Shown here piece by piece: positions 14,667 to 25,062 of a stretch of 64,000 nucleotides of DNA. The stretch lies in the NCBI RefSeq assembly GCF_051486985.1, contig NZ_JAHVDV010000001.1, positions 1 through 64,000 on the forward strand. The letters run 5' to 3'. The position numbers and the translations under genes are program-made. The DNA is from CBFFRJ01 sp051486985. GTDB taxonomy: Bacteria > Pseudomonadota > Gammaproteobacteria > Enterobacterales > Enterobacteriaceae. Each line of letters starts with the position of its first letter. Position 1 is the first letter of the stretch. A model generated the notes under the pieces. The model had not been told where the DNA came from, did not search any database, and saw nothing but the letters and a program-made list of their open reading frames with translations.

Positions 14667-14695
14667 TCGCCTGAGAGAGCCTGTCAGGCGATTTT
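14667..14695 (+). terminator. Hairpin terminator between ymdB and clsC
   Basis: TCGCCTGA / TCAGGCGA 8-bp stem followed by TTTT. In this strain it separates ymdB from clsC by a 129-bp gap, although the two genes are functionally coupled in E. coli. Confidence 0.65.
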
Positions 14696-14785
14696 CCCTC
14701 TTCTTTCATTATGTCCGGACCGGGACCTCCTGTTTCGGATTTCTCACCAACCTAACGGCAGAAGGGCAGATATAATTATACTGCC

Positions 14786-16267
14786 ATGACAATAACAATC
14801 TCTGAGAGTGAGCCTTTTACGGTGGAAAACCATCCTGCCCGGCCCGATACGCGCCTGGGGCGTGCCGTTACACCTTTATGCGCCCGACATCAGGGGCTTT
14901 GCGGCCTGGTGGCCCTTGACGACAGTATGGATGCCTTCGTCGCCCGGCATCGGCTTGCGGAAATGGCTCAGTCGACGCTGGATGTGCAGTACTACATCTG
15001 GGATGACGATATGTCAGGGCGTTTACTCTTTCTGGCGCTGCTGGCTGCGGCTGACAGGGGCGTTCAGGTACGTATTTTGCTGGATGACAATAATACCTCG
15101 GGTATGGATGACGCATTACGTCAGCTTAATGCTCACCCACGCATAGAAGTCCGCCTCTTTAATCCTTTTTCATTTCGCACCCTGCGAGCACTGGGATATT
15201 TAACGGATTTCGCGCGTCTTAACCGCCGGATGCACAATAAAAGTTTTACCGCGGATGGTGTGGTCACCATCGTGGGCGGTCGCAATATTGGCGATGCTTA
15301 TTTCGGTGTCGGGGAAGAGCCACTGTTTACCGACCTGGATGTGCTGGCGATAGGGCCGGTAGTGGCCGATGTTGAAAAAGATTTCGAACGGTACTGGCAG
15401 TCGGCGTCCGTCTCCTCGTTACGGGAAGTGCTTGATATTGATAACGATAATATCGCAGCGCGCATCCGAATGCCCGATGTCTGGTATGAGGACCCGACAG
15501 CGACACGCTACCTCAGGACGCTGGAAACAACGCAGTTTGCCAGCCAGCTCGAACAGGGCAGTTTACCGCTTATCTGGGCGAAAACGCGTCTACTTAGCGA
15601 CGATCCGCGAAAAGGAGAAGGAAAAGCGTCGCCACGAACGCTTTTACCCCAGCGTTTGCTCAATGTGATGGGTAAACCCGAACAGCAGATTGACATCATC
15701 TCAGCTTACTTCGTCCCCGGTCGAGCGGGAGTGGCGCAGCTGCTACAAATGGTGCGCAAAGGCGTCCGTGTTGCCATCCTGACCAACTCACTTGCGGCCA
15801 ATGACGTGAGTGTGGTCCATGCCGGTTACGCCCGCTGGCGTAAGAAACTTTTGCGACATGGGATTGAGCTCTATGAGCTTAAACCCACCCGCGAAAACGT
15901 CCACCCGCTGCATGACCGCGGCTTAACCGGCAATTCCGGCTCCAGTTTGCACGCCAAAACTTTCAGCATCGACGGCAGCAAAGTTTTTATCGGTTCGTTT
16001 AATTTCGATCCTCGCTCGGCGATGCTCAATACAGAGATGGGTTTTGTTATCGAGAGTGAGACTCTGGCGCGGCAGATCCACCACCGCTTCATACGTAGTC
16101 AAAAAGCCGCTGCCTGGCAGCTACGCCTTGATCGGTGGGGAAGAATTAATTGGATCGAAAGACGACATGGCGAAGATGTCATTCTGACCAAAGAGCCGAA
16201 GACCCGATTCTGGCAGCGGGTAATGGTGAAACTGGCTTACTGGTTGCCGGTTGAATGGCTGCTCTGA
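14786..16267 (+). CDS. clsC: Cardiolipin synthase C
   Basis: 493 residues; E. coli ClsC is 473, and the extra residues are a 20-residue N-terminal extension. Phospholipase D superfamily with two HKD motifs, HNKSFTADGVVTIVGGRNIG (near residue 151) and HAKTFSIDGSKVFIGSFNFD (near 390). It joins phosphatidylglycerol and phosphatidylethanolamine to make cardiolipin, and needs YmdB for full activity in E. coli. Ends LPVEWLL as in the family. Convergent with opgC. Confidence 0.95.
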   Translation: MTITISESEPFTVENHPARPDTRLGRAVTPLCARHQGLCGLVALDDSMDAFVARHRLAEMAQSTLDVQYYIWDDDMSGRLLFLALLAAADRGVQVRILLDDNNTSGMDDALRQLNAHPRIEVRLFNPFSFRTLRALGYLTDFARLNRRMHNKSFTADGVVTIVGGRNIGDAYFGVGEEPLFTDLDVLAIGPVVADVEKDFERYWQSASVSSLREVLDIDNDNIAARIRMPDVWYEDPTATRYLRTLETTQFASQLEQGSLPLIWAKTRLLSDDPRKGEGKASPRTLLPQRLLNVMGKPEQQIDIISAYFVPGRAGVAQLLQMVRKGVRVAILTNSLAANDVSVVHAGYARWRKKLLRHGIELYELKPTRENVHPLHDRGLTGNSGSSLHAKTFSIDGSKVFIGSFNFDPRSAMLNTEMGFVIESETLARQIHHRFIRSQKAAAWQLRLDRWGRINWIERRHGEDVILTKEPKTRFWQRVMVKLAYWLPVEWLL

Positions 16268-16287
16268 CCCTGAGCAGCCCGTAGCTA

Positions 16288-17448
16288 TTAGCCAGCGGTT
16301 GCCCGTGAGGCATCCGCTTTGCTCTGGGGTTTTCCGGAAAAAAGGAATTTCAGCACCGGAATGCGCAAATGCGCTTCATACAGCACCAGTGCACAGCCGT
16401 TCACAAACACCAGTCCGGTCAGAAAACCCAAAAGATTAGAGTGAATTAGAGGCGTTATCCAGGCTCCGAAAAAGAGCGTTAACGGATGATGGACCAGATA
16501 AATAAACAGTGATGCATTCACGAAGTAGCTCACGCGAGCAGACTGGAAATTGAGCAAGCGGTATCCCAGGGAAAAGACCACGTTAACCATCCATACGCCA
16601 AGCAGCATTGTGATCACCGACTCCGTTTCATACATCCAGCCATCACCGCTCCCGTACCGCTGATTGAGCAGGTAAGCAATGAAAGCGAGAAGGGAACCCA
16701 CCATGCAGGCAGGGGAGGGGGTGAGGAACAGCGCTTTCAGTCGTGGACTGATAAAAGCCAGGGCCCCAAGCATGAAAAAGGGAATATAGAACAGAGACTG
16801 CATGACGGTAAAATTGAATAAACCATCCCGTAAAATATCCGGATAAACCATAAATATCAGTCGGCGAAGGGCGGCGTAGAGCAGACCAAACAGCAAGAAT
16901 GCCACTGAGAGCTTTGTCCAGCTAATGTCACTGAGAAGTCGGCTGGCGTTATTTTTTACCTTTCTGAAGAGCCACAGGCTAATTGTGGTGAGGACAACCA
17001 GCACCAGTAAAAACCACAGGTGCGAAACCAGTTCCCACACAAGCGTATTGAATTTGTCGTAGGTTGACAACGTATGCCAGTTTTCGGCACGGGCGTTGAC
17101 GTACTGCAGCATTAAAAATTGTGGCAGGGTCAGCAGCGGGATGGCCGTGAGCATAGGGATGCCCACGCGTTCGACGCGTACCGTCCACCAGCGTTTAACC
17201 GGGTAACGCAGGTAAAGCATGTAAGAGAAGTAACCGGAGATGACAAAAAACACCTGCATTCGAAACGCGTGAATCGCATCATTAAACAGCGTCAACCACC
17301 ATGAGGGGTGAGCGCTATTCACATGCCATATGTGGCTTGAGTAGATAAGCGAAATGTGAAAAGGGATACCCAGCAGCATTAACCACGCGCGGATGGAGTC
17401 CAGAAAATATTCACGTTGTACAGGAGGATTGCTCACATATAACTCCAT
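16288..17448 (-). CDS. opgC: Glucans biosynthesis succinyltransferase OpgC
   Basis: 386 residues (385 in E. coli). Integral membrane acyltransferase-3 family protein with about ten membrane segments and basic loops. It adds succinyl groups to osmoregulated periplasmic glucans. The N-terminal REYFLDSIRAWLMLLGIPFH is the family catalytic-histidine region. Divergent from opgGH, whose products make the glucan. Confidence 0.95.
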   Translation of the reverse strand: MELYVSNPPVQREYFLDSIRAWLMLLGIPFHISLIYSSHIWHVNSAHPSWWLTLFNDAIHAFRMQVFFVISGYFSYMLYLRYPVKRWWTVRVERVGIPMLTAIPLLTLPQFLMLQYVNARAENWHTLSTYDKFNTLVWELVSHLWFLLVLVVLTTISLWLFRKVKNNASRLLSDISWTKLSVAFLLFGLLYAALRRLIFMVYPDILRDGLFNFTVMQSLFYIPFFMLGALAFISPRLKALFLTPSPACMVGSLLAFIAYLLNQRYGSGDGWMYETESVITMLLGVWMVNVVFSLGYRLLNFQSARVSYFVNASLFIYLVHHPLTLFFGAWITPLIHSNLLGFLTGLVFVNGCALVLYEAHLRIPVLKFLFSGKPQSKADASRATAG

Positions 17449-17693
17449 TGATTCTCAGACTTTTCGTCTTATCCATAAGACAAATAATGATTACATTCGA
17501 AAGTAACCCTACACTATGTCCCACGGACAGTCTCCAGGATAAGCACCTAAAACCCTAAAGGGTTAGTTTCAATTGCTTATTCACTGAGCCGGCATAGAGA
17601 ACAAAGAGGGGATTCAGTTGTCGGATTGCTTGTATTTCCATTAAAATGGATCGGATCGATTTAAGCACACAAAGGGGGAAGTGCTTAGTTATT

Positions 17694-19247
17694 ATGAAAC
17701 CTAAATTACGAATGATGAAAATGCGTTGGCTGGGTGCCGCAGTTCTGTTGTCTCTTTATACGTCATCAGGCTGGGCTTTTTCTATTGACGATGTCGCAAA
17801 ACAGGCTCAATCCCTCGCGGGTAAAGGTTATGAAGCGCCAAAAAGTAACCTGCCTTCTGCATTCCGTGAGATGAAATACGCGGATTATCAGCAGATTCAA
17901 TTCAACCACGATAAGGCCTGGTGGAACACTGCTAAAACCCCGTTCAAACTCGAATTTTATCATCAGGGCATGTACTTCGACACGCCAGTGACCCTCAACG
18001 AAGTGACCGCCACTGCTGTTCGTGAAATCAAGTACAACCCCGATTATTTCAACTTCGGCAACGTGCAGCACGATAAAGACACGGTAAAAGATCTCGGATA
18101 CGCCGGTTTCAAAGTCCTCTACCCCATTAATAATAAAGATAAAAACGATGAAATCGTCAGTATGCTGGGTGCCAGCTACTTCCGTGTGATTGGCGCAGGG
18201 CAGGTCTACGGTCTGTCCGCGCGTGGCCTGGCCATTGATACCGCCTTACCCTCAGGTGAAGAATTCCCGCATTTCAAAGAGTTCTGGATTGAACGCCCCA
18301 AACCGACTGACAAGCGTCTGACCATCTATGCTCTGCTCGATTCACCACGTGCAACGGGTGCTTATCGCTTTGTCATCATCCCGGGCCGTGACACGGTCAT
18401 TGATGTGCAGTCTAAAGTCTATCTGCGTGACAAAGTAGGTAAGCTGGGCGTGGCACCGCTTACCAGTATGTTCCTGTTTGGGCCGTCTCAGCCTTCACCT
18501 GCGACCAATTACCGACCTGAACTGCATGACTCCAATGGCCTGTCCATACATGCGGGGAACGGCGAGTGGATTTGGCGTCCGCTGAATAACCCGAAACACC
18601 TTGCTGTCAGCAGTTACGCGATGGAAAACCCACAGGGCTTCGGCTTATTACAGCGCGGTCGCGAGTTTTCTCGTTTCGAGGACATTGACGATCGTTACGA
18701 TCTGCGTCCGAGCGCCTGGGTGACGCCACAAGGTGAGTGGGGCAAAGGTAAAATCGAGTTGGTAGAAATTCCGACGAACGATGAAACCAATGACAACATT
18801 GTGGCCTACTGGACGCCGGATCAGTTGCCAGAAGCTGGCAAAGAGATGAACTTCAAGTACACCATCACCTTTAGCCGCGATGAAGACAAACTGCATGCGC
18901 CCGACAACGCCTGGGTTACTCAGACCCGCCGTTCGACCGGGGATGTGAAGCAGTCTAACCTGATCCGCCAGCCTGATGGCACCCTCGCGTTCGTGGTTGA
19001 TTTTACGGGCCAGGATATGAAACAGCTGCCGCAGGATACTCCTGTCACAGCCCAGGCCAGCATTGGTGATAACGGTGAAATTGTTGAAAACAGCGTTCGC
19101 TATAATCCTGTGACGCAAGGCTGGCGCCTGATGTTGCGTGTGAAAGTGAAAGATCCGAAGAAAACAACGGATATGCGCGCTGCACTCGTCAATGCCGATC
19201 AGACCCTGAGTGAAACCTGGAGCTATCAGCTACCTGCCAATGAATAA
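17694..19247 (+). CDS. opgG: Glucans biosynthesis protein OpgG
   Basis: 517 residues from MKPKLRMMKMRWLGAAVLLS. Sec signal peptide ending GWA-FS, then the periplasmic OpgG beta-sandwich domains with blocks such as NNPKHLAVSSYAMENPQGFG and GEWIWRPL. It is needed for beta-1,6 branching or release of osmoregulated periplasmic glucans. A 16-codon upstream in-frame stretch (from 17646) is left out because the signal peptide starts at 17694. opgH overlaps its end. Confidence 0.96.
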   Translation: MKPKLRMMKMRWLGAAVLLSLYTSSGWAFSIDDVAKQAQSLAGKGYEAPKSNLPSAFREMKYADYQQIQFNHDKAWWNTAKTPFKLEFYHQGMYFDTPVTLNEVTATAVREIKYNPDYFNFGNVQHDKDTVKDLGYAGFKVLYPINNKDKNDEIVSMLGASYFRVIGAGQVYGLSARGLAIDTALPSGEEFPHFKEFWIERPKPTDKRLTIYALLDSPRATGAYRFVIIPGRDTVIDVQSKVYLRDKVGKLGVAPLTSMFLFGPSQPSPATNYRPELHDSNGLSIHAGNGEWIWRPLNNPKHLAVSSYAMENPQGFGLLQRGREFSRFEDIDDRYDLRPSAWVTPQGEWGKGKIELVEIPTNDETNDNIVAYWTPDQLPEAGKEMNFKYTITFSRDEDKLHAPDNAWVTQTRRSTGDVKQSNLIRQPDGTLAFVVDFTGQDMKQLPQDTPVTAQASIGDNGEIVENSVRYNPVTQGWRLMLRVKVKDPKKTTDMRAALVNADQTLSETWSYQLPANE

Positions 19248-21768
19248 GATAACTGAGTATATCGACGCGCTGCCGCTTCCGGAGTCGGAGAAGGCAGCGC
19301 TGCCGACTGAAAGTATTGCTGCCGTACACAGGGCATTGGGTGGTGGCCGTTCAGCGTGGGAGCGTGATGACGATACGCCACTCGGTTCCGTGAAATCACG
19401 TCTTGAACACAGCTGGCCGGACTCGTTAGCTGAAGGGCAATTGCTTAAGGACGACGAAGGCCGCGACCAGCTTCAGGCAATGCCTAAAGCGACGCGCTCC
19501 TCCATGTTCCCTGACCCCTGGCGTACTAACCCTATCGGTCGATTCTGGGACAGACTGCGCGGTCGTGATGTTCAGCCACGCTACATGTCTCGATTAACGG
19601 AGGATCAGCAGGCCAGCGAGCAGAAGTGGCGCATGGTCGGCTCTCTTCGTCGTTACATTTTGCTGCTGCTGACGCTGGCGCAAACGGTGGTGGCGACCTG
19701 GTATATGAAAACGATCCTACCTTATCAGGGATGGGCGTTAATTAACCCGGCCGACATGATGGGGCAGGACATCTGGGTCTCCCTGATGCAGCTCCTGCCG
19801 TATGTGCTGCAGACGGGTATCCTTATCCTGTTCGCCATTTTGTTCTGTTGGGTTTCAGCCGGGTTCTGGACCGCCCTGATGGGCTTCCTGCAACTGCTGA
19901 TAGGCCGTGACAAGTACAGTATTTCGCACTCCACGGTGGGGGATGAACCTCTAAACCCCGAACACCGTACTGCGCTTATCATGCCGATTTGTAACGAAGA
20001 CGTAGACCGTGTCTTCGCAGGGTTGCGTGCCACCTGGGAGTCCGTCAAAGCCACCGGCAACGGTGCGCATTTTGACGTCTATATCCTGAGCGACAGTTAC
20101 AATCCGGATATCTGTGTGGCCGAACAAAAGGCCTGGATGGAGCTGATTGCAGAAGTGCAGGGCGAAGGCCAGATTTTCTACCGCCGTCGCCGTCGTCGTG
20201 TGAAGCGTAAAAGCGGCAACATTGACGATTTCTGCCGTCGCTGGGGGAATCAGTACAGCTATATGGTGGTGCTGGATGCAGACTCCGTAATGACCGGTGA
20301 CTGTCTCTCAGGGCTGGTGCGTCTGATGGAGGCCAACCCGAATGCCGGTATCATTCAGTCTTCGCCGAAAGCCTCCGGCATGGATACGCTGTATGCGCGT
20401 TGCCAGCAGTTTGCTACCCGCGTTTATGGTCCTCTGTTCACTGCGGGTTTGCATTTCTGGCAGTTAGGTGAGTCGCACTACTGGGGTCACAATGCCATTA
20501 TCCGTGTGAAGCCTTTTATTGAACACTGTGCGCTGGCGCCATTGCCGGGCGAAGGTTCATTCGCGGGTTCCATTCTCTCTCATGACTTCGTAGAAGCCGC
20601 GCTGATGCGCCGCGCTGGTTGGGGCGTCTGGATAGCCTACGATCTGCCGGGTTCTTATGAAGAGTTGCCACCTAACCTGCTCGATGAACTCAAGCGTGAC
20701 CGTCGCTGGTGCCACGGTAACCTGATGAACTTCCGTCTGTTCCTGGTAAAAGGGATGCACCCGGTCCACCGTGCCGTCTTCCTGACAGGGGTTATGTCTT
20801 ACCTCTCTGCGCCGCTGTGGTTTATGTTTCTGGTGCTCTCAACCGCGTTACAGGTAGTACATGCGCTCACCGAGCCGCAATACTTCCTGCAACCACGCCA
20901 GCTTTTCCCGGTCTGGCCGCAGTGGCGACCGGAACTGGCGATCGCGCTCTTTGCCTCGACAATGGTGCTGCTGTTCCTGCCAAAGCTGCTGAGTATTATT
21001 CTGGTCTGGTGTAAAGGGCCAAAAGAGTACGGTGGTTTCTTCCGCGTTACAGCCTCCCTGTTGTTGGAGGTGCTGTTCTCGGTCCTGCTGGCACCGGTTC
21101 GTATGCTGTTCCACACCGTGTTCGTGGTCAGTGCGTTTCTCGGATGGGAAGTGGTCTGGAACTCACCGCAACGTGATGATGACTCTACGCCGTGGGGAGA
21201 AGCCTTCATGCGTCATGGCTCTCAGCTACTGCTGGGGTTAGTGTGGGCGGTTGGTATGGCGTGGCTGGATCTGCGTTTCCTGTTCTGGCTGGCACCTATT
21301 GTCTTCTCGCTTATCCTCTCGCCGTTTGTGTCGGTTATCTCCAGCCGCTCAACGATAGGATTGCGTACAAAGCGCTGGAAGCTTTTCCTGATCCCTGAAG
21401 AGTATTCACCACCGCAGGTGCTGGTTGATACCGACAGATATCTGGAGCTTAACCGCAGTCGTTCGCTGGAACAGGGCTTTATGCACGCGGTGTTTAACCC
21501 GTCATTTAATGCGCTGGCAGTAGCGATGGCGACGGCGCGTCACCGTGCGAGTCACATCCTTGAAATAGCCCGCGATCGTCATGTTGAGCAGGCGCTCAAT
21601 GAGACGCCTGATAAACTTAACCGTGACCGCCGTCTGGTGCTACTCAGCGATCCGGTGACCATGGCACGCCTGCATTACCGTGTATGGGCTGCCCCGGAGA
21701 AGTATCTCTCCTGGGTTAATTATTATCAGGATTTGAAGGTGAATCCACGGGCGCTTAAGGCGAAGTAG
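19240..21768 (+). CDS. opgH: Glucans biosynthesis glucosyltransferase OpgH
   Basis: 842 residues; ATG overlaps the end of opgG by 8 bases, as in E. coli. Inner-membrane family 2 glycosyltransferase that polymerises UDP-glucose into the beta-1,2 glucan backbone. The UDP-sugar aspartates lie in VVLDADSVMTGD, the acceptor motif is DRRWCHGN, and about eight membrane segments surround the catalytic domain. E. coli OpgH also delays FtsZ assembly in rich medium through its N-terminal region. No start upstream has a better ribosome site. Confidence 0.96.
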   Translation: MNKITEYIDALPLPESEKAALPTESIAAVHRALGGGRSAWERDDDTPLGSVKSRLEHSWPDSLAEGQLLKDDEGRDQLQAMPKATRSSMFPDPWRTNPIGRFWDRLRGRDVQPRYMSRLTEDQQASEQKWRMVGSLRRYILLLLTLAQTVVATWYMKTILPYQGWALINPADMMGQDIWVSLMQLLPYVLQTGILILFAILFCWVSAGFWTALMGFLQLLIGRDKYSISHSTVGDEPLNPEHRTALIMPICNEDVDRVFAGLRATWESVKATGNGAHFDVYILSDSYNPDICVAEQKAWMELIAEVQGEGQIFYRRRRRRVKRKSGNIDDFCRRWGNQYSYMVVLDADSVMTGDCLSGLVRLMEANPNAGIIQSSPKASGMDTLYARCQQFATRVYGPLFTAGLHFWQLGESHYWGHNAIIRVKPFIEHCALAPLPGEGSFAGSILSHDFVEAALMRRAGWGVWIAYDLPGSYEELPPNLLDELKRDRRWCHGNLMNFRLFLVKGMHPVHRAVFLTGVMSYLSAPLWFMFLVLSTALQVVHALTEPQYFLQPRQLFPVWPQWRPELAIALFASTMVLLFLPKLLSIILVWCKGPKEYGGFFRVTASLLLEVLFSVLLAPVRMLFHTVFVVSAFLGWEVVWNSPQRDDDSTPWGEAFMRHGSQLLLGLVWAVGMAWLDLRFLFWLAPIVFSLILSPFVSVISSRSTIGLRTKRWKLFLIPEEYSPPQVLVDTDRYLELNRSRSLEQGFMHAVFNPSFNALAVAMATARHRASHILEIARDRHVEQALNETPDKLNRDRRLVLLSDPVTMARLHYRVWAAPEKYLSWVNYYQDLKVNPRALKAK

Positions 21769-21783
21769 CCCGACATCAGCAAA

Positions 21784-21813
21784 AATACCGGCCAGCGTGC
21801 CGGTATTTTTTTT
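21784..21813 (+). terminator. Terminator of opgGH
   Basis: ATACCGGC / GCCGGTAT hairpin followed by a run of eight T, ahead of yceK. Confidence 0.85.
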
Positions 21814-21837
21814 ATCACAATCAGGACGAGGTATTTA

Positions 21838-22065
21838 ATGAGAATTCTGGTGGTCTTACTCATGGCACTCCTGCTGACCGGATGCGGCAGTATCATCAGC
21901 CGCACTATCCCCGGTCAGGGTCACGGAAACCAGTACTATCCCGGCGTTCAGTGGGACGTCCGGGATTCGGCCTGGCGTTACGTCACCGTGCTGGATTTGC
22001 CTTTCTCACTGGTGTTCGACACGCTGTTATTGCCGCTGGATGCGCATCACGGACCCTATGAGTGA
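21838..22065 (+). CDS. yceK: Small lipoprotein YceK
   Basis: 75 residues, as in E. coli. Lipoprotein signal MRILVVLLMALLLTGCG (Cys16). DUF1375 family with PGVQWDVRDSAWRYVTVLDL and ending LPLDAHHGPYE. Function unknown. Ends one base from the end of the convergent msyB gene. Confidence 0.93.
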   Translation: MRILVVLLMALLLTGCGSIISRTIPGQGHGNQYYPGVQWDVRDSAWRYVTVLDLPFSLVFDTLLLPLDAHHGPYE

Positions 22066-22066
22066 G

Positions 22067-22441
22067 TTAACGCTCGTCCCACTCATCGGCCGCTGCACGT
22101 CCTTCTTCAGTGTCGAGCGGAGGTTCAAGCTGAAACTCGCCTTCGTCCCATTCATGCAGTGTATTTTCTTCCAGCCACTCCTGACGTATTTCAATTTCGT
22201 CGAAATCGTTATCAAACACACTCTGCGCCGCTTCGCCACTTAACATGGGCAGGCACTCGCCATCATCCCCTTCATCGGCGAAGAACTCCGCCTGCCACAT
22301 GATGTCACCATCCTGCAGCACGTACTTCTGGATATTGAACTGCTGTACGTTTGCCTCTTCTTCATTCACTCCCGGATTATTAGCCAGGAACTCTTCGCGA
22401 GCGGCATCAATCGCTTCTTCAAGCGTGGCGTACATAGTCAT
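22067..22441 (-). CDS. msyB: Acidic protein MsyB
   Basis: 124 residues, extremely acidic (EEEANVQQ, EGDDGECLP, DNDFDEIEIRQEW). In E. coli extra copies suppress secretion defects in secY and secA mutants; the mechanism is unclear. Convergent with yceK, no terminator visible between them. Confidence 0.93.
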   Translation of the reverse strand: MTMYATLEEAIDAAREEFLANNPGVNEEEANVQQFNIQKYVLQDGDIMWQAEFFADEGDDGECLPMLSGEAAQSVFDNDFDEIEIRQEWLEENTLHEWDEGEFQLEPPLDTEEGRAAADEWDER

Positions 22442-22522
22442 AGGTGTCTCCCTGTAATTTGACGAAGTGTTCAGGGAAAGAATAGTTGATTATCAGATTT
22501 TGCAAGAAGCCCGGATAAAAAA

Positions 22523-23779
22523 TCAGTCATCGGTGTTAAGCGACTTTTGCCTGCGCAGGGGAGGGTCGGCAACAGAAACCCGTGCCGGTTTCTGCCAACT
22601 GGCCCAGGAGTAAAGGGCATTAAAAAGCACCACGCCGGCGGTCACTAAAAAGACGGTACGAAAACCATAGCTTGCCGAGACAGCCGCTCCCAGCAAAGGG
22701 CCTGTAACGTTACCGATGTCGCGAAAGGATTGATTGTAACTGAAAATGCGACCCGCAACCTGGTTGGTCGAGTTGTAAACCAGCAGCGTTTGTACGGCCG
22801 GAAGCAACGCGCCGTCTGCCGCACCCAGCAGGAAACGCAATAACCCGAGCTGCCACGGGCTCTGCACCCAGGCCATCGGAATGAGTAACAAAACCGAAAT
22901 GAGCAGGGCGACAACAAGGATCTTTTCCGGACCAATGCGGTCACCGAGTCGCCCGAGGCGCGGCGCGCTCAACAGGGCGGCAACACCTGGAACCGAGGCG
23001 ATCATACCGCTGATAAAAGCAATGTTACCCACATTACCGGCCAGTTCACGAACATACAGCGTCAGGATAGGAGCAATAGAGCCCGTCGCGACCTGAATTA
23101 TCATGGTGGTAATAAACAGGCCCAACACCAGGCGAGGATTTTTCAGCGAGGCAAAGACCTCTCTGGCATGAAGCATCTCTTTCTTCGGTACAGGGACAAA
23201 ATTTTCTCTGATACAGACCAGCGTGAGTAAAAAACAGAGAAAAAGGACGGTGGCCGTTATAAAAAAGACCATCCTCAGACCGTAAGTGTCCGCAAGAAGC
23301 CCGCCTGCAAGGGGCCCCAGCAGCGCGCCAGCCACCCCACCCGTTGAGAGGGTGCCCATGGCCCATCCACTGCGGTTACGTGGCATCTGGGTCGCAATCA
23401 GGGCGTTCGCGTTAGGTATGAAGCCGCCGAGCAGCCCCAACAGCGCCCTCAGTGCCAGTAACTGCCAGATGTTTTGCGCTAATCCCATTAAGGCCATCAC
23501 GCAAGCCATGCCGAGCGCTGAGCGCAGCAGCATGATCTTTCTTCCCTTGCGGTCCGCAAGCCCACCCCAGAATGGCGACGCGATAGCTGAAAAGAGAAAC
23601 GTGATACTGAAGACCAGGCCGGACCACATATTGAGAGCGCTATGGCCGGTAACGCCGAGCTGTTCGACATAGAGGGGAAGAAAGGGCATAACCAGACTGA
23701 AGGCCGCACCTGTTAAAAAACAGCCTATCCAGGCGACGGCGAGATTACGCTTCCAGTTTATGGGGGCAGACGATGTCAT
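22523..23779 (-). CDS. mdtG: MFS multidrug efflux transporter MdtG
   Basis: 418 residues, about ten longer than E. coli at the C-terminus (VADPPLRRQKSLNTDD). Twelve-helix drug:proton antiporter with the MFS signature GGLADRKGRKIMLLRS after helix 2. Known in E. coli for fosfomycin and deoxycholate tolerance and as part of the MarA/SoxS/Rob regulon; no marbox was searched here. Confidence 0.93.
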   Translation of the reverse strand: MTSSAPINWKRNLAVAWIGCFLTGAAFSLVMPFLPLYVEQLGVTGHSALNMWSGLVFSITFLFSAIASPFWGGLADRKGRKIMLLRSALGMACVMALMGLAQNIWQLLALRALLGLLGGFIPNANALIATQMPRNRSGWAMGTLSTGGVAGALLGPLAGGLLADTYGLRMVFFITATVLFLCFLLTLVCIRENFVPVPKKEMLHAREVFASLKNPRLVLGLFITTMIIQVATGSIAPILTLYVRELAGNVGNIAFISGMIASVPGVAALLSAPRLGRLGDRIGPEKILVVALLISVLLLIPMAWVQSPWQLGLLRFLLGAADGALLPAVQTLLVYNSTNQVAGRIFSYNQSFRDIGNVTGPLLGAAVSASYGFRTVFLVTAGVVLFNALYSWASWQKPARVSVADPPLRRQKSLNTDD

Positions 23780-23893
23780 TACGCTTCACGTTACGCGCAG
23801 CAGGCGCGGATCAATGGGAAAGGGAATTAATAAGCAGGCTAATTATGCGCCTGGGTGATGATTGCTGCAACGTTCAGAGGGCTTAAAAATGAA

Positions 23894-23921
23894 CCAAAAG
23901 GGCGATCCATAACGGATCGCC
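23894..23921 (-). terminator. Terminator of lpxL
   Basis: Reverse strand GGCGATCC-GTTAT-GGATCGCC stem followed by CTTTTGG, just after the lpxL stop. Confidence 0.7.
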
Positions 23922-23927
23922 GGAAGA

Positions 23928-24848
23928 TTAATAGCGGGAGGGCACCCCTTCAGGGCGCGTTTTAAATCTGCGATGCATCCACATATATTGTTCAGGTGCC
24001 AACAAAATGCAGCGTTCAATGACCTTGTTCATCCAGGCTGCGGTCTCTTCCGCCGTGTCGAGCGGCGGTGAAGTTTCTCCTTCCAGCATGATGAGCTCAT
24101 AGCCTTTACCGTCAGGTTTGCGGCGAGGAACAAACGGGACCAGACAGGCTTTAGACATGCGGGCCAGCATCCAGGTACCGGTAGTGGTGGCTGCCTGTTC
24201 AACAGCAAAAAACGGTACGAACGCACTGGCTCGCGGGCCGTAGTCATGATCCGGAGCGTACCAGACGACATCCCCATTTTTCAGCGCTCGCACCATCCCT
24301 TTGAGATCCTTGCGATCGATCATCGTCTTGTTTGAGCGTAAACGGCCCCAGGTCTGTAGCCAGTCCAGCACCGGGTTATCATTAGGCCGATAAACCCCAA
24401 TGCCCGGAATGTTCATGCCAAAAACGCGAGCACCCAGCTCCAGCGTCAGAAAGTGGATACCAATGAGCAGAATTCCTTTGCCTTGTTCAAAATGCATCCG
24501 GGTATTTTCCATTCCGGTGACATCAACCCAGCGGTTAATACGCTTATCGGACCAGAACCAGGCCATGCCCGTTTCCATCACGCCCATACCGACCGATTCG
24601 AAATTCTTTTTGACCCAACGCTCGCGCTCATCGCTGCTCATTTCAGGAAAGCAGAGTTGAAGGTTACGCCGGGCGATGTGAACGCGTCGCTTCATGACTT
24701 TTTGCGCCAGCGAGCCGAGCGCACAGCCCAGCCGGTAGATGACCGGATAGGGGAGTTGAACAACTAACCACAGCAAACCGATACCAGACCAGATAAGCCA
24801 AAAACGGGGGTGGAGTAAAGAAGCGGAGAATTTGGGTAAATGGGTCAT
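23928..24848 (-). CDS. lpxL: Lipid A biosynthesis lauroyltransferase
   Basis: 306 residues. Transfers laurate from acyl-ACP to Kdo2-lipid IVA in the inner membrane. One N-terminal membrane segment (PRFWLIWSGIGLLWLVVQLP) and the catalytic H-X4-E motif in IGIHFLTLELG near residue 132. YAPDHDYGPRASAFVPFF is the conserved acceptor block. Divergent from trhO. Confidence 0.96.
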   Translation of the reverse strand: MTHLPKFSASLLHPRFWLIWSGIGLLWLVVQLPYPVIYRLGCALGSLAQKVMKRRVHIARRNLQLCFPEMSSDERERWVKKNFESVGMGVMETGMAWFWSDKRINRWVDVTGMENTRMHFEQGKGILLIGIHFLTLELGARVFGMNIPGIGVYRPNDNPVLDWLQTWGRLRSNKTMIDRKDLKGMVRALKNGDVVWYAPDHDYGPRASAFVPFFAVEQAATTTGTWMLARMSKACLVPFVPRRKPDGKGYELIMLEGETSPPLDTAEETAAWMNKVIERCILLAPEQYMWMHRRFKTRPEGVPSRY

Positions 24849-25062
24849 GTCTGTCCTGTATTCCGTAACTATTCCCTATAGTGTCGCATTATTTGAGGCT
24901 TATCCAAAATAAACGACGTAATGCCTGTAATGTGAACGCGCGATCGACTTCATCAACGTAATGCCGAAAATGTAGCGCAAAATGTGTGGATGTAAATTGT
25001 CAGTAATTGCTTTATGATGCGCCGGTTTTTTATTCACCATGTATCGCAGGAAAACGTACACC